The notes: generated by a model from the sequence alone, not told the origin. Shown: positions 45,908 through 58,763, counted from the first letter of the stretch. The stretch: DNA of 64,000 nucleotides from Tethya wilhelma (GCA_964030475.1 CAXIPT010000001.1:15904559-15968558), one strand, 5' to 3'. Program-made: numbers and translations.

Positions 45908-48042
45908 TACATAATCATGTAGAACTCACCCAACCAGTGCAATCCTAGGTTTAACGTAATATGGGGTGTGTCCAGTAGTGAGAGAGAAGGCAGCCCTGCT
46001 GGATGGATCCACAGCTGTCACCGATGGAGGCAGCTGACGAGTAGGGGCAGGGGTAGATGTGAAGAATGACAGAGCCTCTTTCACGTCGTCAAGAACAGAT
46101 GCAACTGAGTCATTTTGAGGAGGTGCATCAAACTAGAGAGTATTGAAAGATAATGTTATGTTAATAATTTGTTGTGCCATATGCATGGCATTAAGCGTGA
46201 ATTTCCAACGTCAAACTTACAAATGCTGAGTTGACAGCATCCACAAATCTCTCTGGTGACATTTCAAGGAGAGATTGAGTGTGAGAGGGACTGGTGCACC
46301 AGATGAGAGAGCTGTGAGTCTCAGAGAGCTACCAGAAATGAGACAACAACAACAACCAAAACTGTGAGATTAAGGAAAATAAGGGAGAAGACATAATCTA
46401 CGTTTCAAATGCCACTTACTGGGAGCAGTGCTATGGGTCCAGTAGGCAGCAGTCTCTGCCAAAGAGTTGAGTTGCTGCCAGCTTCGTGAACATTCAGAGT
46501 AGCAACAAGTGCTGACTGATTTTGGCCCCACCCAACTTGAGAGAAACCACACAGCTGACGTACACGGGAATTAGGACCATCCGATCCAACCTAGATGGAA
46601 TGACAAAGGTAGGAAATACAATAATGCTGGTCTCAAAAAATAGATAATCATACACAGCTACATTAACATGTAAATGAACAATAATGCCTAACCAGTAGAT
46701 GTGTAGAGATGTTCTTTCCTGTGTTCAGCATCACTTCCACAAGTGCATCTTCACTATCACTCTAATAGACAACATACAATGTAGGTATGCATGTAGATAT
46801 ATGCTATTGTGAGTAGAATGTATGGCAAACCTTTTCCACTTTGTTGACAACTTTAGCTTTGGTCTCTCTTTCTATTTGAACATTACTGAACTTCTCCAGG
46901 GCATCAACCAAGGCACTCTGCACCACTCTGTTTTCTATCACATAACCAATGGCTCTCCTGTCCGTGGGATCAGAGAAGACAGTTCTGCTTCCATCTTGAG
47001 AGCCCACCATGTCCTCCGAAAGTACCTGGTGGCCAGATTTTGTCTCTTCTTGGTCTCCTTCTTCACTCTGCTGCATGTCTTGAGCATCGAAAACAACCCG
47101 AACATCACTGCAAGCATCCCACACCTGGGTGGAAATGACAAAAAAATAGAACCAATTGAAGTAAAATAGCATATACGGCATTTCTCCCCCCTGCATGAAG
47201 TGATTTTCACAGATTTTGCAGATTTGGGAGTGATCCTTGAAATAAAATCTGTGACAATGGTGAACATGACACTCTGTGAAAATTACATCTGTGAAAACCT
47301 ATTTTTAGCAAATCTGCATTTTTTCCCCTTGGAAAAAATTATCTATACCAAGAGTATATAATAATAAAAATCTTGCCTATGGTAAAACGATTGTACATGT
47401 GACAGGATGTGACTTACATGCATCTGGGTGAACGGTTTCACATGTAAACGTTCGATACTCTGCCATACACCAACTTCTACAATCAAAAATATAAAAATGA
47501 GTTGTTTTAAATTTTGCATAAAATACTATCGCTGAGAGAATTGTCTAGATAAAATTTCTTTCTCAAGTGAGTGTGGGAGTCTAGACTGGCTACACAAGAC
47601 AGGTTACAATTAAGATTTACGTTAACATTTTAAATTATAAATCTGGTGGTCTTACTCTTCAGTAAATTGACAGAGCTCTAAGTAAAAATGCTGACTCTGT
47701 TGCTGAATGTATAATCTTCCTTGTCAACAGTCTCAGAAGTGGAGGGAGAGGGAGGAGACGACTGGAGGAGAAGAATCCTCTTGTGGGAGAGAGACGGCTC
47801 ACAACCTGTGAAGAGAAATAATGAAAGTTCAAAATTGTAGGCAGAGATCAATAAAAGCAAAGAAACTGACCTATGCTACATGCAAGAGCAGGGCCCACTA
47901 TCCCACCTCCCACTATCACCATGTCATACTCTTTGTTGTCCAGATGACCATCTATTCCAGAGGAAAGAAAGCGGACCAGCTTTGGTGGAAACACGGACGT
48001 AGATTTGAAGACTAAGTTGTTACAAATTCGCAATCCAGCCAT
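45313..48042 (-). CDS. COQ6: COQ6, ubiquinone biosynthesis flavin monooxygenase
   Basis: Mitochondrial FAD-dependent ring hydroxylase of the coenzyme Q pathway. Exon 1 (48042 to about 47870) has an N-terminal presequence-like region and [20 protein letters not shown], the FAD dinucleotide fold. Later exons hold [15 protein letters not shown] and [20 protein letters not shown] (about 47128-46833), [20 protein letters not shown] (about 46591-46421), and [19 protein letters not shown] followed by INLGLGDV, split by an intron at about 45935-45812. The last coding exon carries [12 protein letters not shown] and [15 protein letters not shown]. The stop is placed at 45315-45313 by read-through; a splice just before it is possible. 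An n at 45860 lies in an intronic TG/GA microsatellite. Confidence 0.9.
45812..45904. repeat. (TG)n-(GA)n microsatellite with assembly n
   Basis: TG repeats to 45859, an n at 45860, then GA repeats to 45904. It lies in the COQ6 intron that splits the conserved GD-x5-HP motif. Confidence 0.95.
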
Positions 48043-48222
48043 GTCTTCTCAAGAGTTCAAAGTCCAAGGGAAACATGGTAAGGGGTCGACAAGTTAAAGT
48101 AATTATTTTGAGAACAAAGGATTTGCTTGGGAGAAGCTCTGCGCAAATGAACTCATGAGTTACAGATCAAAGGAGAAATGACCTCATATTATTAAAGAAG
48201 ACAAGCACAAGATATCCACAAA
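48043..48222. promoter_or_regulatory. Head-to-head spacer of COQ6 and Fringe-like genes
   Basis: Only 180 bp separate divergent start codons, so the promoters and 5'UTRs must be shared or overlap. No specific core motif was identified. Confidence 0.55.
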
Positions 48223-49595
48223 ATGGCAAGCAGCGGCTTATCACTCAAGAGCACACTGTTTGTGGGCATCTGTCTAGTCCTTCTGTTCCAGCTGATCATC
48301 ATGACTATGCTCTTAAGGACCTCCATTCCGAACTCAAACCAACTAGTTGCTGTTGAAATTTCTCCTGGGGCACTTGGTCTGTTGAAGAGAAGAGACATAG
48401 ATGACTTGATGCAGCAAGATGACAAGAATAAACTGCCAGATGTCAGCAAGAACAAGACATCACCACCTTCCATTGCCTTACTGACCAATCAGACTCTCAA
48501 TCGTATCAATAAAGGCAATGCACACATACATCGTTCACCTATAAATGCACAAGAAAGTGACCACTATAAAAGAATAGATATCAGAAAATCAAGTGCTCAA
48601 AAACGTTCCATTGAAGACAATGCTCGTGAGAAAGCTCCACGAGCAATGGAGAACACTCTCCCTACAGGTGCAACTGGAAACCCTTCTACTCTGACAGAGA
48701 GATATCCTAACCAAGTGGTAAAACCAACTGACAACAGGCACATTAAGCTAGCTGATAATGGTAAGCAAGTTGTCAACAAACCACTTGCAAGTGATACTAG
48801 AACAGTTCCACGAGATAGAAGAATAGAGAAACCGTCGATGTTGCTTAGCCATCAACAAGAGTTGCTTCACAAGAATAGTCATAAGCCCAGTCCAAACAAG
48901 AATAGTAGTCCATTTCAAGATGCCAACAAAGTTTTTGAAAAGTATAATATGCATGCAGATAAGTTAGAACCGAAATACATCCCAAAGCAAGGTGAAAAAT
49001 TGAAAAGACTTGATGGTGTACATGTAGCACCGTCTGTTTTTGGCAAGGTATTGAAAGAGACTGACGAAACAAGCAATGAGAAGCAAGAGATGTTGGAGTT
49101 TTGGAAGAATGTCTTAAAGCAACAAGAGAAAAACCGGTTCAAGCATGTCCCAGCTGAAGAGATTGGAGCAAAACAAAAGATCGTGAAGCAACGGAAGAAA
49201 GATAAGGAAAGAATAAAGTTCCTCACAAAAGGAATTAGTGTCAATGATGATGCAGACTACTTGGAAGAAATGTGTAAGATAACAACAGAACCACTAGTCG
49301 AATGCAGCAACCGAACTGCACATAAGTTGAGCCCAAGTGAAGAGAAAGGAATGAATATCATGTACACACTAAGGACCACTATGTCCTACCATACCCATAG
49401 ACTTCCACTGTTACTGGAGACTTGGATAAGCACGGTGGATTCAAGAACGATGTTTTTTGTTTCTGATGGAGTGGATGATGCACTGGATGAAACCCTTGAG
49501 AACATTGGTGAGTGAGTAGGTTTGAACACCTGCACTGTGTGTATAATTATATACATGTTGGTTAGAGTTACTTCCTCATTTGCATAGTGTAGGTT

Positions 49596-49636
<41 letters not shown>

Positions 49637-51312
49637 CCACTCCACCATAGCACTTTATACACATCTACTTTTCGGCTATCCCATCACTTGCTATCCATAA
49701 CAATTCATTAATGGTTTGCCCATTATCTTATCTCTCCAGGAATGCACTATATTAACGCTCAATCTGGTACAACTCACAACAGGTACATCATTACATCATT
49801 GTCCAGTGGTTAATTTATGCTTCTATAACTATCAGTTGTTTGTTAATAACAGGACAGATTTGTGTTGCAAGGCTGGAGTAGAACTGGCAATGATGTTTGA
49901 ACCTGGTAATGAGGACTTTAAGTGAGTTGAGAAACATACACATACACACACACACAAATTCTCACCACCTCTTTAGTAGTTTATCCTTGCTCTTATGCAA
50001 CACACAAACACACATACACACAGGCACGCACACACACACACACACACACACAACAGCTGGTTGTGTCATGTGGATGATGACATGTACGTTCACGAAGAAC
50101 CATTGATAAAAATTTTGGCCAAATTTAATCCCAAATCGGAGCCCATCTATCTTGGTAGGTCTGGCTCTGAGTGGGGTGAACCAAGATTGGTGAGAAATGT
50201 ATCGAGAATTGGCAGGCTTGGACAGAAGTACCACTTTGCTGTGGGAGGGATGTACTGCCTCAGTAGAGCAATGTTGGAGCTAGCGAAACCTTATCTTGTG
50301 TGAGTTACGAGATACTATAGAAACTATTGTGGTTAATTGTTCTGTGTGTTTTTGTAATAACAATGGTGCTAATTATATAGCTATTGCAGCCAATGGACAT
50401 TTAGGAACAAAATTTTGATTGTTTTGTCATTGCTCTTTTGTCAAGTGAAAGGAATGAATGTGGTTTTGTTCTCCAGAGGCTGTGAGGCCTTCAACAAGTC
50501 GTGTTACCTGACTCAAGAACCGGAGGATGTGACTGTTGGCTTTATCATTGGTGAGTAACTGTTGCATTGAACTCCTTGTGAAATTTAAGAATTGCCAGTG
50601 TGTTAGCCCTAATGCTGTTAATTAATGGAAATTAAATTNAGAGGCTGTGAGGCCTTCAACAAGTCGTGTTACCTGACTCAAGAACCGGAGGATGTGACTG
50701 TTGGCTTTATCATTGGTGAGTAACTGTTGCATTGAACTCCTTGTGAAATTTAAGAATTGCCAGTGTGTTAGCCCTAATGCTGTTAATTAATGGAAATTAA
50801 ATTACTCAAACTAAGTGATGCATTGCATTACTAGCAGCTGTGCTATGATATTATACTGTTAATTTTAAGCTCTCTCACAATTTACCCACTATCAGGTGTT
50901 GTACTCAAGCAGAAGCTCACCAGAACAGAGTTGATCTACACTCATGGCCTTGATCTGATATCCACAGCACCCAGTCCTTTCCTCTCTCAACAGGTACACA
51001 GCTCATGCACATTGTCTATCATTATTATTGTGGATGCTCAATAAATTACTTGTACATTATGTTCGTGGACAGATTGCCTTCTCTCATGGCTATGGTTCAC
51101 TTCAACCTTGGAACTTCTTTCCCAACGTGGTGTATGTACCAGGAGGACTCTTCAACATTGATGAAGACGAAACACAGTAGGTTGTGAAAGTCTATGCTCA
51201 CTTTATCGGAGCTGGCATATCATTCTAATAGTTGGCCCATCTAGCTCACAGCTAGACCAACCTTAGTAGTCTAGTGAGCCGAGACCCTGCTCCTCCCTGT
51301 CACATTACATGC

Positions 51313-51382
<70 letters not shown>

Positions 51383-51815
51383 ATGCACACAGAAAGGATC
51401 GATGAGGGTAAATAACTCAATATAGCTTGTTGACGTAGTCCCTGCTAGATCAGCATTGAAAAAAAAAGGGGGGGGTCTAACTAAACTACCCACCTAACCA
51501 TCAGTCGTATCAAAATTCCCTAGGTTTCGATCGATCCACTGCCACCTCTACCCCACCTTGGAGTGGTGTCAGGAGCAAAAGAGACTAGTTGCTGAAGCAA
51601 AGAAGGCAAACGCTGGGAAGCCCAAGTCACGCATGGACTGCTACTGTGATTGGCAGAACCTGATGTGTTGTGAGGTGTACAGAGAGGGCTATGGGAAGCT
51701 CATGTCAGAGCGATTTGAACAGATGGAGAAGATGAAGAAAGACAAGCAAAAGAACAAAACCAGTCTAGACCAAAAGGAGAAGAAAGATCCAGTGAAATTG
51801 ATAAAGATGAATTGA
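48223..51815 (+). CDS. Fringe-family glycosyltransferase with long stem
   Basis: Type II Golgi enzyme related to Fringe, which extends O-fucose with beta-1,3-GlcNAc (family knowledge). Short cytosolic tail, signal anchor (STLFVGICLVLLFQLIIMTM), then about 330 residues of Lys/Asn-rich stem in exon 1 (48223-49508). The Fringe domain begins MYTLRTTMSYHTHRLPLLLE and FFVSDGVDDA. Further exons: 49740-49782, 49853-49921 (DLCCKAGVELAMMF), 50057-50299 (WLCHVDDDMYV, the DDD metal-binding motif), 50477-50550 (CEAFNKSCYLTQEPEDVTVG), 50896-50993, 51073-51176 and 51524-51815. The C-terminus is Lys-rich. About 730 residues, roughly double typical Fringe. The exon 50477-50550 also appears duplicated after an n at 50639. 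Acceptor identity (Notch or other) is not shown. Confidence 0.85.
50475..50803. repeat. 164-bp exact duplication across an assembly n
   Basis: Bases 50475-50638 recur identically at 50640-50803, with an n at 50639 between them. The unit contains one whole exon of the Fringe-like gene and flanking intron. Exact identity and the n make a failed contig overlap the likely cause. Confidence 0.92.
51314..51380. repeat. (CT)n microsatellite
   Basis: Pure CT dinucleotide tract in the last intron of the Fringe-like gene. Confidence 0.95.
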
Positions 51816-52007
51816 TTTTCAGAGACAGCTGAGTTTTTGGGAGAGATCAACTCAAGCTATTTTTTTTTGTATTTTTACTTTTTATTTTTTTTGTTTGTCA
51901 GAATCAATGCATACAACATTCATTGCACATCTTTTATGTTTAATATTGTATAAATTATACTTTTCTTTAGAATCATGACAATTTGTACCCGGCCATTATG
52001 CAAAGAT
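51816..52007. other. Convergent 3' spacer, Fringe-like / ARV1
   Basis: 192 bp containing the 3'UTRs of both genes, T-rich on the plus strand. No further feature. Confidence 0.5.
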
Positions 52008-53542
52008 CTATACATGTACATCAACATTTCTAGTGTTATTTATTCCAGCCAGCTGTTGAATAGCACTATTCCTCCACTGCTCTAAAGTTCCATTCAGTAC
52101 AAAGACCACTGCAGTTTGAACCAAAACAAGAACCACAGTTCTGACCACCGAAACACCCAACAAAGCTGAGAAGAAATAATTATACCAGTGAATCCACAAT
52201 AAAACTGAACACATCATACACAGTATATGAAAACGATTCCAAGAATTGAGCAGCTATACAGATTGGAGCAAGATAAAAGGAATTATTTACAAGTCACCTC
52301 AATGGGACAAAATTAACATTTTTGAGACCAACCTCGAAGAGCCTGGAACTGGGCAGGAAGCACCAAGAGTGTTGGCAACCAGAGGTAGTAGTCTCCCGTC
52401 CACACCATTGCTACAATGGCACTCAGCTTCCCAAAACTAGAGATGACCATTGCTCGAAACACATCGTAGTAGGTAGTGCTGGATATGGAGAAAATGAACT
52501 CTCGTCATATTATTTTAATGAACATGTATACACCTTGATTCCTAGTTTGCTTACTGGTTTGAGACGTGTGCTATGACTTTTACCAAGAGAAATGATATCC
52601 CAAATAAACAAGTGATCTCTGAAAAAGAATAAGGAATAAAAAAAAATCACATAGCAATCAAAAACAAGCTGTGTTCATGTATCTGACAGCAATGTTTGTC
52701 CTCATGAACAGTAAAAACAAGATTGTATGTTAGTTTTCCAACACTCCATATGTCAAATTAATATCCAGTAACATGTACGTACCTATTATGGAGTGAATGA
52801 AGAGGCTATGGAAGTGGATTTGGAGTAGAACAGAGTCAGAGGTATCGAGATTGAGCATTCTGAGCTTAGTATGTGAGAACAGTCTGGTTAAGGACAGCTG
52901 CTTGTAACAAGCTGTAAGTACACCCAGTCTAGACTAAATAACTGTAACATCAACAAAACACAAAACGTGCATGCAAAGAGGTAGTCTTGCACGCCAGACA
53001 TTCAGATGTCACCCTGTCTGAATGTCTCACCTGCGCATGCAAAAACTGTTTATGATGTGTGAGAAGGACTATTAAAATTATATATAGGATATAGGTTTCA
53101 CAAAGAACAACTACTACACTGAATTTCATTAAGACCTGTAGAAAGACAATGTAGCTATAGGTGACCTGGTCAGTGTTCACTGTTCACTATTGACTTACAG
53201 AGGGGTTGACCCCATAGTTAAAAATGAGATGACGATATGCTTGGATCCGCAATAATAAAATGTCCAAGAATAGAATCACAGCATCATACTCGACATACTT
53301 ATCAAGCACCTTTGCACAACTAGACTGTATCATGACAAGATGAAAAACAATGATTGTAATTAATTTTATACTCAGCATTCAAAGGATGGTCATTGTACAC
53401 AGGTACATGAGTGATGGAAGAGACTTACACATTGTGTTAACTGTATTGTTCCCCCAGAAAATTGCTTATACAATGTCTGGCTATTGGATTTTCCGCATTC
53501 AATGCAAACTGAGTCTTCTCCGTCACTGCTTCTCGAACTCAT
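52008..53542 (-). CDS. ARV1: ARV1, ER lipid homeostasis protein
   Basis: ER multispan protein involved in sterol distribution and GPI-anchor synthesis. Exon 1 (53542-53429) starts MSSRSSDGEDSVCIECGKSN, with the first CxxC. Exon 2 (about 53324-53199) supplies the second pair (C|SSC across the junction), then LDKYVEYDAVILFLDILLLR and IQAYRHLIFNYG, the ARV1 homology domain signature. Downstream exons (about 52910-52790, 52620-52530, 52490-52290 and 52165-52008) encode hydrophobic helices, including VVRTVVLVLVQTAVVFVLNG. The internal exon boundaries are approximate. The gene is head-to-head with ChaC-A, 66 bp away. Confidence 0.85.
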
Positions 53543-53608
53543 GATGGTGATTTTTAATAGCTCCAGCTAGCTCCAGTTCTCAGCTGTTGACGACCATTTC
53601 CTATTACA
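53543..53608. promoter_or_regulatory. Very short divergent promoter, ARV1 / ChaC-A
   Basis: 66 bp between start codons (117 bp if ChaC-A starts at the in-frame ATG at 53660). Transcripts must initiate from overlapping sequence. CTCCAGCTAGCTCCAG is a small tandem repeat here. Confidence 0.5.
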
Positions 53609-54517
53609 ATGAAGGAAACTGGAAAAGGTCGTCTAATCAAAACAGCGGAGGAATATAATATGGCAGAGAGTAGCTGTGAGGATAATGGGATTTCGTCTTC
53701 AAAGGGAGTATGGGTGTTTGGTTATGGATCTCTAATTTGGAAGCCTAACTTTCCCTATGAAGATAAGGTGGTGGGTCACATCAAGGGATACAAGAGAAGG
53801 TTCTGGCAGGGGAGTTTTGTTCACAGAGGAACCCCTGACAAAGTAAGTCAGTGTTGTATCTTGTTTGTGAAGACTGTAGAGTTTAAAGTTTTTATATAAT
53901 CTGTTTTCATGTTTTACAAAGCCTGGACGTGTTGTTACATTGATGCCAGGAGACTTGGTAAGTCCACTTGTATTTATTAAATAATGGTTGTGTACGCCAT
54001 TGTTTTTCAATTTCAGCCCATTTATAATATTTTGAAATTTCAGAGTGATTTTTTGTGGGGAATTGCCTTTAAGGTGCAACCAGAGAATGTGCCGGAAGTA
54101 TTGGAATACCTGAACAAGAGAGAGAACCCAGAGAGAACAGGCTACACAACATACGAGACTCAGTTTCATCCTCAAGTTAGTGAAGATGGGATGAACACTG
54201 TCCCTTTTCATGTCTTGGTCTACATTGGAACTGAGAACAGCAGTGGGTATCTTGGTGAGGCATCCATAGATGATCTTGCCAAGCAGATACTGGTATCGAA
54301 GGGAGAGAGCGGTTGCAATACTCAGTATGTTCTGATGCTAGCCAAGAGTGTACGAGAAATAGTACCCACACAAACTGGATTGCATGACGATGAACATTTG
54401 TTTAGTCTTGAAGAGAAATTGTTAGAGAATATTGGACAGTTAAAGTTCTCAAACAGAGACAATTTTGAATTTGCTGGTCATTGTGGGATGTGCACTGCTT
54501 GCAAGCTGCAGCCATAG
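53609..54517 (+). CDS. ChaC-type gamma-glutamylcyclotransferase, copy A
   Basis: Cytosolic enzyme that degrades glutathione to 5-oxoproline and Cys-Gly. Exon 1 (53609-53842) contains [20 protein letters not shown], with the substrate-binding YGSL loop, and [10 protein letters not shown]. Exon 2 (53922-53957) is [12 protein letters not shown]. Exon 3 (54044-54517) has [15 protein letters not shown] (the Glu after Arg is the catalytic acid in this family) and [13 protein letters not shown]. The C-terminus ends [13 protein letters not shown]. The start is ambiguous between 53609 and 53660. More divergent than copies B to D, for example FVHRGTPDK instead of TDHRGIPG. Confidence 0.9.
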
Positions 54518-54846
54518 TCAATCCACCATGACATGGTCTTTTTACTTGTTTGTCACTTGGTCCAAAGTTCGACTGCCACTATAGTGAGTTCTAAAGACAT
54601 GGAAGCTAAAGAAAGGAATTCCGCCATCTCAGTATGTGGAACTTCTGCAATGTACAGCGAAGGAAATGTAATGAATGTTCGATCATGGTTCTGATTCGAT
54701 TCCCGGTATTCTGCGCGTAATTTCCGGTTTCCAAAGTGCATAAAATACCCAGCGCTAGCGGCGACGATGGATCAAAAAATGCAACTGCGAAAGACAAGAG
54801 AACTGTAATAATAATACTGTAAACTACTAGTAACGTGAAAATAGTA

Positions 54847-55468
54847 ATGGAACAAATTAATATGGACTACACCACTGTGTCAGAGAGAGAACAATTCGTA
54901 ACCGAACCAGAATCGTCACCATCGTTATGGGTCTTTGGATACGGTTCACTGATATGGAAGCCAGATTTTCGCTATGATGAGAAAATAATCGGTTATGTTA
55001 AAGGATATAAAAGAAGATTTTGGCTTGGTAATACTGATCATCGTGGAATACCTGGATCCGTAAGTCAAATATTTGCGCACGCCGCCCTGTTGTACCTGGT
55101 ACCCCGTTCTTGATTGTGTTCTAACAACAGGATGATATGATGAAATTCTAATCCATCTTTCAACATGTAGCATTGATTCTAAATATGGATGATGGGTACC
55201 GGACAGCTAATTTTGTTTATTTATTTGTTTTAGGAACTATGTTAATTTTCTTGTTGCCAGATGTCAAGACTGGCTGAAAGTATTGATGATTAGAAAGTTT
55301 GATGGTTGTATCTATGATAGTATGCATAGTCTAGTTGTAGACCCCACTTCTTTCATTAGCAAAATATTGGCAGAATTTTGACTATGACTTGGACTGTGCA
55401 AACCATCAATTCTGCCAGCAATATTTCTAGCAATAGGTAGCATTGTGACTCACCAAATACACGCACAC

Positions 55469-55528
<60 letters not shown>

Positions 55529-56561
55529 TTACAGCCTGCAAGAGTTGTGACCCTCATTCAGCAAGCTCAGGTATTCCTATAATATACACCTAATTACAAT
55601 GGGGACCCTCCACCTATTAATGATAAGCATCTGCATTTCAAAACTAATGCATCAAATTTGAGGTCATCAATAGCTACTTACTTCCTTGATCTCTTTGATG
55701 TGTATGTCTCCTAGGAACATGAATTAGTTTGACCTTCAGAGCCTATTCTCTATCAGTATTGAACATCTGTTGGCAGTATTCAGTGTTGTCATAGATTAGG
55801 AAGCTTTAGGTTCCAGTATTTGTTGCAATAAGAAACATCGAAATGAACTGCGTACTAAGCAGACCAACCATGAGTACCTTATACAAAGAGCTGTGTAAAA
55901 AAGTTAAATCCTGTTTCCATGTGGTTTAGTATACAAATTTTAGTTTGCTTAAGGTAGCAAGCATCTGACTTATGTATTACCCTATTAGCTAATGATTATT
56001 TTGTCCTTTCCCTGCTTATGTTTACTTATACAGGAAGAGACTTGGGGTATTGCTTATAAAGTTCCACCTGATGATATTCCTGAGGTGATGTCATACTTGA
56101 ATCATAGAGAGATTGGTTACACAACACACAAGGTTATCTTCTATCCACACGAAGACTCATACAACGTAACTCCCTTTTATGCACTGGTATACATCGGTAC
56201 GGAATTAAGTCCACACTACTTGGGCCCAGCACCGATAGAGGATATTGCTGCACAGGTTGTTAATGCCAGAGGACGTAATGGCTGCAATTCAGAGTATGTT
56301 TTGAAGCTGGCTGAATCAATGCGTGCCTTGCTACCTTCTGTTTATGACAGTCACTTGTTCAATTTAGAAGACAAAATCAGAGAACTTTTGAAACAGCGGC
56401 GATCAAAGATGAAAAGAATCACTATAGGTGTTGATGTGCAAGTGACGACCATGACTGAGGCAGCCAGAAGTGCCGACTGTCCTTGTAACTTTTGTAATTG
56501 CAGTACACCATCATTAACAGTGTTATCTAACCAAAGATTTCAGTCTGTCTCTGTAAACTAA
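54847..56561 (+). CDS. ChaC-type gamma-glutamylcyclotransferase, copy B
   Basis: Three exons in the same phase pattern as copy A: 54847-55059 ([31 protein letters not shown]), 55535-55570 ([12 protein letters not shown]) and 56034-56561 ([51 protein letters not shown]). The tail has a Cys cluster ([11 protein letters not shown]). Catalytic Glu in YLNHRE is present. The exon 2 acceptor lies at the end of a (CA)n tract. Glutathione turnover is inferred from the family. Confidence 0.9.
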
Positions 56562-56807
56562 TGCAATATTTTTTTTCCTTTTTTATTATGATATTTGACT
56601 AGTCATTGGGGGGTGGGGGATGGTTATATATCCGCATCCACATGACCATACATGCATGATGATCACACATCATCATGCAATAGATCACATGCACAGAATA
56701 CTGCAGAATACACCGTGTTGGCGGGGTCAGAGGTCATGATGATTGAACTTGTATGATTCGTCGGTTCCAATGTAGAGCACTGGGGTGCTTACAAAGAATG
56801 TTCAGTG

Positions 56808-57161
56808 ATGGCTACTGTTTCCATTGAAAACAAGAGAGACTCACTCTGGGTGTTTGGTTATGGATCTCTAATCTGGAAGCCTAACTTTCCCTATGAAGAC
56901 AAGGTGGTGGGTCACATCAAGGGATACAAGAGAAGGTTCTGGCAGGGGAGTACTGACCATAGAGGAATACCTGGAGCAGTAAGTGTATTGAGTTAAGGGG
57001 TGGGGAAAGAAACAAACATTATTTTGATGTGCGTATCTGCATCTGCATGTCAGAAAGCCACAGGGTATAGATTTATGTATTTTCACTCATCACACATAGT
57101 CTGGTGCCCAGAAAAAAGGGTCTGGACACCAGACTAAATCAAACAGGGGGGTTACATAAAA

Positions 57162-57217
<56 letters not shown>

Positions 57218-57436
57218 CCAGGAAGAGTTGTGACTTTAATTCAACAGGCAAAGGTAAGTACACAAAAAAAAAGGCTGAGCATCATCGCCATAATTATAAG
57301 CCATTCATGACTGTTATCAAAAATTTGTTTCTTCCTCCTTTATTGAATAGGAAGAAACCTGGGGCATTGCCTACAAAGCTCAACCCCAGGATGTTCCTGA
57401 AGTGATGTCCTACTTGAACCACCGGGAGAAGGGTGG
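56808..57436 (+). CDS. ChaC copy C, truncated at assembly n
   Basis: Exon 1 (56808-56978; [20 protein letters not shown]), exon 2 (57218-57253; [12 protein letters not shown]) and the start of exon 3 (57351; [20 protein letters not shown] to REKGG), where an n at 57437 interrupts. The sequence after the n belongs to copy B type, not to this gene. Near-identical to the first part of copy D (58764-59356). Either a real duplicate cut by the join or an unmerged allele of D. Confidence 0.75.
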
Positions 57437-57437
57437 N

Positions 57438-58475
57438 TTTACAGCCTGCAAGAGTTGTGACCCTCATTCAGCAAGCTCAGGTATTCCTATAATATACACC
57501 TAATTACAATGGGGACCCTCCACCTATTAATGATAAGCATCTGCATTTCAAAACTTATGCATCAAATTTGAGGTCATCAATAGCTACTTACTTCCTTGAT
57601 CTCTTTGATGTGTATGTCTCCTAGGAACATGAATTGGTTTGGCCTTCAGAGCCTATTCTCTATCAGTATTGAACATCTGTTGGCAGTATTCAGTGTTGTC
57701 ATAGATTAGGAAGCTTTAGGTTCCAGGATTTGTTGCAGTAAGAAACTTCGAAATGAACTACATACTAAGCAGACCTATAATACATGAGTACCTTATACAA
57801 AGGGCTGTGTAAAAAAGTTAAATCCTGTTTCCAATTGGTTTAGTTTACAAGTTTTAGTTTGCTTACAGTAGCAAGCATCTGACTTATGTATTACCCTATT
57901 AGCTAATGATTATTTTGTCCTTTCCCTGCTTATGTTTACTTATACAGGAAGAGACTTGGGGTATTGCTTATAAAGTTCCACCTGATGATATTCCTGAGGT
58001 GATGTCATACTTGAATCATAGAGAGATTGGTTACACAACACACAAGGTTATCTTCTATCCACACGAAGACTCATACAACGTAGCTCCCTTTTATGCACTG
58101 GTATACATCGGTACAGAATTAAGTCCACACTACTTGGGCCCAGCACCGATAGAGGATATTGCTGCACAGGTTGTTAATGCCAGAGGACGTAATGGTTGCA
58201 ATTCAGAGTATGTTTTGAAGCTGGCCGAATCAATGCGTGCCTTGCTACCTTCTGTTTACGACAGTCACTTGTTCAATTTAGAAGATAAAATCAGAGAACT
58301 TTTGAAACAGCGGCGATCAAAGATGAAAAGAATCAGTATAGGTGTTGATGTGCAAGTGACAACCATGACTGAGGCAGCCAGCAGTGCCGACTGTCCTTGT
58401 AACTTTTGTAATTGCAGTACACCATCATTAACAGTGTTATCTAACCAAAGATTTCAGTCTGTCTCTGTAAACTAA
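57438..58475 (+). CDS. ChaC copy B', 3' part only
   Basis: Duplicates the second and third exons of copy B (55535-56561), including the long intron: exon 2 at 57445-57480 and exon 3 at 57948-58475. It differs by few residues (for example VAPFYAL for VTPFYAL and AASSADC for AARSADC). No first exon precedes it, since the n at 57437 is directly upstream. The stop is at 58473-58475. Probably an alternative haplotype of copy B. Confidence 0.75.
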
Positions 58476-58763
58476 TGCAATATCTTATGATATTTGACTA
58501 GTCATTGAGGGGGGGGGGGGNAGATGTATGCATGCATGCCCAAGAATTCTTGCATCCGCACAATGTTTTTGGCATGCATATCCGCATGCACATGACCATG
58601 CATGCATGATGATCAGTGATTGATCATACATCATCATCCGTCTCAATTGCACAAAATACACCACTGTGTTGGCGAGGTCAGAGGTCATGATGATAATCAA
58701 CCTTGAACTTGTATCGTCGGTACCATTGTAGAGCACTCGGGTGCTTACAAAGAATGCTCAGTG

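Noticed and set aside
48223..51815. Alternative call as C1GALT-type galactosyltransferase
   Set aside because: The TTMSYHTHRLPLLLETW start, FFVSDG and CHVDDDMYV fit Fringe better; the broader superfamily relation is not excluded.
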